From positions 1-10,442 of the forward strand of contig CAIZGQ010000096.1 of the NCBI GenBank assembly GCA_903932565.1: a stretch of 10,442 nt of DNA, read 5' to 3'. Made by a program: the position numbers and the translations under genes. The stretch's first letter is position 1. Each line of letters opens with the position of its first letter. This DNA comes from an uncultured Hyphomicrobiales bacterium (GTDB taxonomy: Bacteria; Pseudomonadota; Alphaproteobacteria; Rhizobiales; Beijerinckiaceae). Below, piece by piece: positions 7,845 to 10,442 of the stretch. Below the pieces are notes generated by a model. The model saw nothing but the letters and a program-made list of their open reading frames with translations, made no database searches and was not told the origin of the DNA.

Positions 7845-7910
7845 CCTTGCGATGCTCGACGCTCGCAAGGGCAGCTGCCTGTTGCGCCTCTAGGCCCCGG
7901 ACACGTCCGG
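7845..7910. repeat. Cluster of three short palindromes in the transpeptidase leader
   Basis: Three symmetric elements lie within 66 bases. CCTTGCGA (7845-7852) pairs with TCGCAAGG (7863-7870) around a 10-base loop, an 8-bp perfect stem. GGCAGCTGCC (7870-7879) is a 10-bp perfect palindrome that abuts the first. CCGGAC (7897-7902) pairs with GTCCGG (7905-7910) around two bases. A GANTC site (GAATC, 7912-7916), the target of the alphaproteobacterial CcrM methylase, follows directly. No T-run follows, so terminator function is unlikely. The cluster may be a structured 5' leader, regulator sites or an intergenic palindromic repeat. Confidence 0.4.
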
Positions 7911-7927
7911 AGAATCCGGTCCCTGAC

Positions 7928-9439
7928 ATGCGTTCCGCTTTTAAACTTCATGCCAAGCAAACCCGCGTCCGCTCACACGTGCTGGCGCTGCCGCTGGCGT
8001 GCGCGTTGTCGTTGGGCGCGATACCGATGGCGTTCGCGCAACTGAATGGCGTTACAAATTCCGCGCCGCCACCAGCGGCAACCTTTGCACCAGCGCCCCT
8101 GCCAGTGCCCACGATCCAGCCATTTTCGCCCAAAGCGACCGCGCTTCCCGTGCCACCACCCGCGCCTGCCGGCTCGCTCGACCCCGCACTTCAACCGTTG
8201 CCGCAGACGAACGTAAGCACGCTTCCTGTGCCAGCAGGCACCGCGCCGCCAAGCCCGGCCGCAACTGTAAAACCCAAGGCGCCGCCACCGCCGCCGCGCG
8301 AAACTGCGCTGCCGACGTCGATTGTTCCGGCCTACACGCCCGAGTCTGCGGTGACCACGGCGCGCGCGGCCGAGATCTACAAGCAGATCGCCGATGCCGG
8401 TGGCTGGGAGGCCATGCCCAACGGACTACGCCCCGGCGCGAAGGGTCCAGGTGTGTCCGCGTTGCGCCATCGCCTGACACTCGAAGGTGATCTCGACGCG
8501 TCGCAGGAGGGTGATGCGCCGTTCAACCAGGTTTGGGACCAGAGCCTGACACAGGCGGTGAAGCATTTTCAGGACCGTATGGGATTGAAGCAGACCGGCA
8601 TTGTGTCGGGCGCGACCTTGAAGGCGATGAACGTGCCCGCCGCCACGCGATACCAGCAACTGGCCGCTTCAACGCAGCGACTGGCATCCTACAATTTCGC
8701 TTTTGGCGAGCGCTATGTCGTCGTGAACATTCCATCAGCCTCCGTTGAGGCGATTGAGAATGGCCGCGTCGTGCATCGCTATGTGGCGGTCGTGGGTGGC
8801 AAGGATCATCGCTCGCCAGAAGTGACGGCGCGGGTGCAGGCGGTCAACCTCAACCCCACATGGACTGTGCCGGTCTCGATCATCAAGAACGAGATCATCC
8901 CACACATGCGCAAGAACCCGGCCTATCTCAGCAAGGCCAAGATCCGCATCCTTGATGGGAAGGGTAATGAGATCAATCCCGCAAGCGTGAACTGGAATAG
9001 CGAAAAAGCCATCAACTACACGCTGCGACAGGATTCAGGTGTCGGCAATTCGTTGGGGTCAATCCGCATCAACATGCCCAACAAGGAAGCTGTCTACATG
9101 CATGACACGCCCTCAAAGCGGCTGTTTGCCAATGACTATCGCTTCCTGTCCCACGGCTGTGTGCGGGTTGAAGGCGTTTACGATCTGGCGGCCTGGCTGC
9201 TGGAAAGCACGATGAACCCCGACTCCGGGACGTGGGACAAGGCAAGCCTGCTGCAGGGTGTGGCCACAACTGAGCGCATGGACATCAAACTGTCGAAATC
9301 CGTGCCTGTGGCATGGGTCTATCTGACAGGTTACGCCGATGCCGACGGCACCGCGCATTTCCGCGATGATATCTATGGGCTCGACATGCCAGCCGCAGAA
9401 GTTGTCGGCAGCATGCCGACGTTTTCGACAGCGCGCTAA
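7928..9439 (+). CDS. Exported L,D-transpeptidase (YkuD domain, YcbB/LdtD-like)
   Basis: The enzyme forms 3-3 peptidoglycan cross-links, or attaches proteins to peptidoglycan, in the periplasm. Starting at 7928 gives 503 residues with a good signal peptide: basic start (MRSAFKLHAKQTRVRS), hydrophobic core, and probable cleavage after Ala35-Phe-Ala37. An in-frame ATG at 7832 would add 32 Arg/Cys-rich residues that spoil the signal, so it was not used; GGAGAA at 7909-7914 is a rather distant ribosome site. Residues 45-138 are a Pro/Ala-rich linker. A peptidoglycan-binding domain lies at about 165-235 (KHFQDRMGLKQTGIVSGATL). The YkuD domain spans about 260-440, with His392 (MHDTPS) and the catalytic motif SHGCVRV at His409-Gly410-Cys411, Arg413. 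Peptidoglycan-binding plus YkuD without large insertions resembles YcbB/LdtD, though smaller than E. coli YcbB. It follows lutC in the same direction, but a 157-base gap suggests its own transcript. Cross-linking rather than protein anchoring is inferred from architecture. Confidence 0.94.
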   Translation: MRSAFKLHAKQTRVRSHVLALPLACALSLGAIPMAFAQLNGVTNSAPPPAATFAPAPLPVPTIQPFSPKATALPVPPPAPAGSLDPALQPLPQTNVSTLPVPAGTAPPSPAATVKPKAPPPPPRETALPTSIVPAYTPESAVTTARAAEIYKQIADAGGWEAMPNGLRPGAKGPGVSALRHRLTLEGDLDASQEGDAPFNQVWDQSLTQAVKHFQDRMGLKQTGIVSGATLKAMNVPAATRYQQLAASTQRLASYNFAFGERYVVVNIPSASVEAIENGRVVHRYVAVVGGKDHRSPEVTARVQAVNLNPTWTVPVSIIKNEIIPHMRKNPAYLSKAKIRILDGKGNEINPASVNWNSEKAINYTLRQDSGVGNSLGSIRINMPNKEAVYMHDTPSKRLFANDYRFLSHGCVRVEGVYDLAAWLLESTMNPDSGTWDKASLLQGVATTERMDIKLSKSVPVAWVYLTGYADADGTAHFRDDIYGLDMPAAEVVGSMPTFSTAR

Positions 9440-9447
9440 GACGTCTG

Positions 9448-9489
9448 AAAAAAAACACCGAACCTGGCGTCAGCCGAGTCCGGTGTTTT
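9448..9489. terminator. Bidirectional hairpin terminator between convergent genes
   Basis: AAAACACCG (9452-9460) pairs perfectly with CGGTGTTTT (9481-9489), a 9-bp stem; a small inner stem GGC/GCC (9466-9468 and 9473-9475) further folds the loop. On the minus strand the stem runs into eight T (complement of A 9448-9455), a strong terminator for leftward transcription. On the plus strand the right arm ends in TTTT, starting 13 bases after the transpeptidase stop ends, so it also probably ends that transcript. Confidence 0.82.
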
Positions 9490-9490
9490 G

Positions 9491-9522
9491 AAAAAAGCCT
9501 TATCGGGACAGCTCCGATAAGG
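9491..9522 (-). terminator. Intrinsic terminator of thiC
   Basis: CCTTATCGG (9498-9506) and CCGATAAGG (9514-9522) form a 9-bp perfect stem with a 7-base loop. Read on the minus strand, the stem is followed by C and then six T (complement of A 9491-9496). It lies nine bases past the thiC stop, as expected for that gene's terminator. In the plus direction no T-run follows, so it acts leftward only. Confidence 0.85.
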
Positions 9523-9531
9523 ACTAGCGCG

Positions 9532-10442
9532 TCAGGACTTCACGTAAAGCTGACCGCCCTGTTCCAGAAACTCGCGGCTCTTTTCCGCCATGCCTTCGAG
9601 CGCTGCCTTCTCGTTGTCGAGCATGGCGGCTGCTTCCACGCGCAGGTCCTGCGTGATTTTCATCGAGCAGAATTTTGGTCCGCACATGGAGCAGAAATGC
9701 GCGCTCTTGTGCGCATCCTTTGGCAAAGTTTCATCGTGGTAGGTGCGCGCCGTATCTGGATCCAGACCGATGTTGAACTGATCTTCCCACCGGAACGAAA
9801 AGCGCGCCCGGCTCATCGCGTCATCGCGGATTTGCGCGGCGGGATGGCCCTTCGCAAGATCAGCCGCGTGCGCCGCGATGCGATAGGTGATGACACCGGT
9901 TTTAACGTCGTCGCGATCGGGCAGGCCCAGATGCTCTTTGGGCGTGACATAGCAAAGCATGGCGCAGCCAAACCAGCCGATCATCGCCGCACCAATGCCA
10001 GATGTGATGTGGTCATAGCCCGGTGCAATGTCGGTCGTCAGCGGCCCGAGTGTGTAGAAGGGGGCTTCGCCACATTCACGCAGCTGCTTTTCCATGTTCA
10101 CCTTGATCTTGTGCATCGGCACATGGCCGGGGCCTTCGATCATCACCTGGCAGCCCTTGTCCCACGCGACTTTTGTCAATTCACCAAGGGTTTCCAGTTC
10201 GCCAAATTGCGCAGCGTCGTTCGCATCGGCAATCGAACCCGGGCGCAACCCATCGCCCAGCGAGAACGACACATCATATTTCCGCATGATGTCGCAGATG
10301 TCTTCGAAGTGCTCGTAGAGAAAGCTCTCGCGATGTCCCGCAAGGCACCAGCGCGCCATGATGGAGCCGCCGCGCGAGACAATGCCGGTCGTGCGGTTGG
10401 CAGTCAGCGGCACGTATTTCAGACGCACACCGGCATGGATGG
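9532..10442 (-). CDS. thiC: Phosphomethylpyrimidine synthase ThiC (5' partial)
   Basis: ThiC is the radical-SAM enzyme that rearranges aminoimidazole ribonucleotide into hydroxymethylpyrimidine phosphate, the pyrimidine branch of thiamine synthesis. The window holds the last 302 residues of a protein usually about 600 long. The frame stays open to the right edge (IHAG before VRLKYVPL), so the GTG at 10428-10426 is an internal codon. Conserved blocks are SRGGSIMARWC, EGPGHVPMHKI and TTDIAPGYDHITSGIGAA, which are near-invariant in the family. The C-terminal cluster motif CSMCGPKFC gives C-X2-C-X4-C, with codons at 9691-9693, 9682-9684 and 9667-9669, binding the [4Fe-4S] that cleaves S-adenosylmethionine. 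The C-terminus (FLEQGGQLYVKS) is intact. Any TPP riboswitch would lie upstream, outside the window. It converges on the transpeptidase gene and shares the double terminator. Confidence 0.98.
   Translation of the reverse strand, partial: IHAGVRLKYVPLTANRTTGIVSRGGSIMARWCLAGHRESFLYEHFEDICDIMRKYDVSFSLGDGLRPGSIADANDAAQFGELETLGELTKVAWDKGCQVMIEGPGHVPMHKIKVNMEKQLRECGEAPFYTLGPLTTDIAPGYDHITSGIGAAMIGWFGCAMLCYVTPKEHLGLPDRDDVKTGVITYRIAAHAADLAKGHPAAQIRDDAMSRARFSFRWEDQFNIGLDPDTARTYHDETLPKDAHKSAHFCSMCGPKFCSMKITQDLRVEAAAMLDNEKAALEGMAEKSREFLEQGGQLYVKS

Noticed and set aside
7832..7927. Upstream ATG at 7832 extending the transpeptidase by 32 residues
   Set aside because: The added residues are Arg/Cys-rich, lie across the inverted-repeat cluster and bury the signal peptide, which starts properly at 7928.
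10426..10428. GTG as the start of thiC
   Set aside because: The frame continues to the window edge and the upstream residues IHAG match ThiC, so this is an internal valine codon.

Overview
The window reads as an ordinary chromosomal segment of a G+C-rich alphaproteobacterium, most likely of the Hyphomicrobiales (Rhizobiales). The basis is the style of the proteins: a PdhS/DivJ/PleC-like PAS histidine kinase with a long disordered N-terminus, a Pat-type ACS/GNAT fusion, LutB/LutC, a YcbB-like L,D-transpeptidase and ThiC. No mobile element, tRNA, rRNA, CRISPR array or phage gene was seen.

Layout, left to right. (1) 1-2406 (+): C-terminal part of a PAS sensor histidine kinase, open at the left edge. 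(2) 2415-2687 (+): a small unrecognised reading frame with one hydrophobic segment, 8 bases after the kinase. (3) 2807-5566 (+): a 919-residue protein fusing an NDP-forming acyl-CoA synthetase (CoA-binding, ligase and ATP-grasp parts) to a C-terminal GNAT domain, which is the architecture of the protein lysine acetyltransferase Pat. (4) 5663-7087 and 7084-7770 (+): lutB and lutC, overlapping by ATGA, two of the three parts of the LutABC L-lactate oxidation system; lutA is not in the window. (5) 7928-9439 (+): an exported L,D-transpeptidase with a proline-rich linker, a peptidoglycan-binding domain and a YkuD domain. (6) 9448-9522: two adjacent hairpin terminators in the gap between convergent genes. 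(7) 9532-10442 (-): the C-terminal half of thiC, open at the right edge.

How the genes may work together: LutBC feeds lactate carbon to pyruvate, and Pat-type enzymes adjust acyl-CoA synthetases by lysine acetylation, so pat-lutBC could be a small carbon-metabolism cluster. That link is inference from adjacency only. The kinase, the transpeptidase and thiC look like unrelated neighbours.

I found no convincing undescribed system. The parts not explained by known families are the inverted-repeat-rich leader of the transpeptidase gene (about 7766-7927), the small membrane or secreted protein after the kinase, a dyad upstream of lutB, and conserved-looking short islands in the disordered kinase N-terminus.
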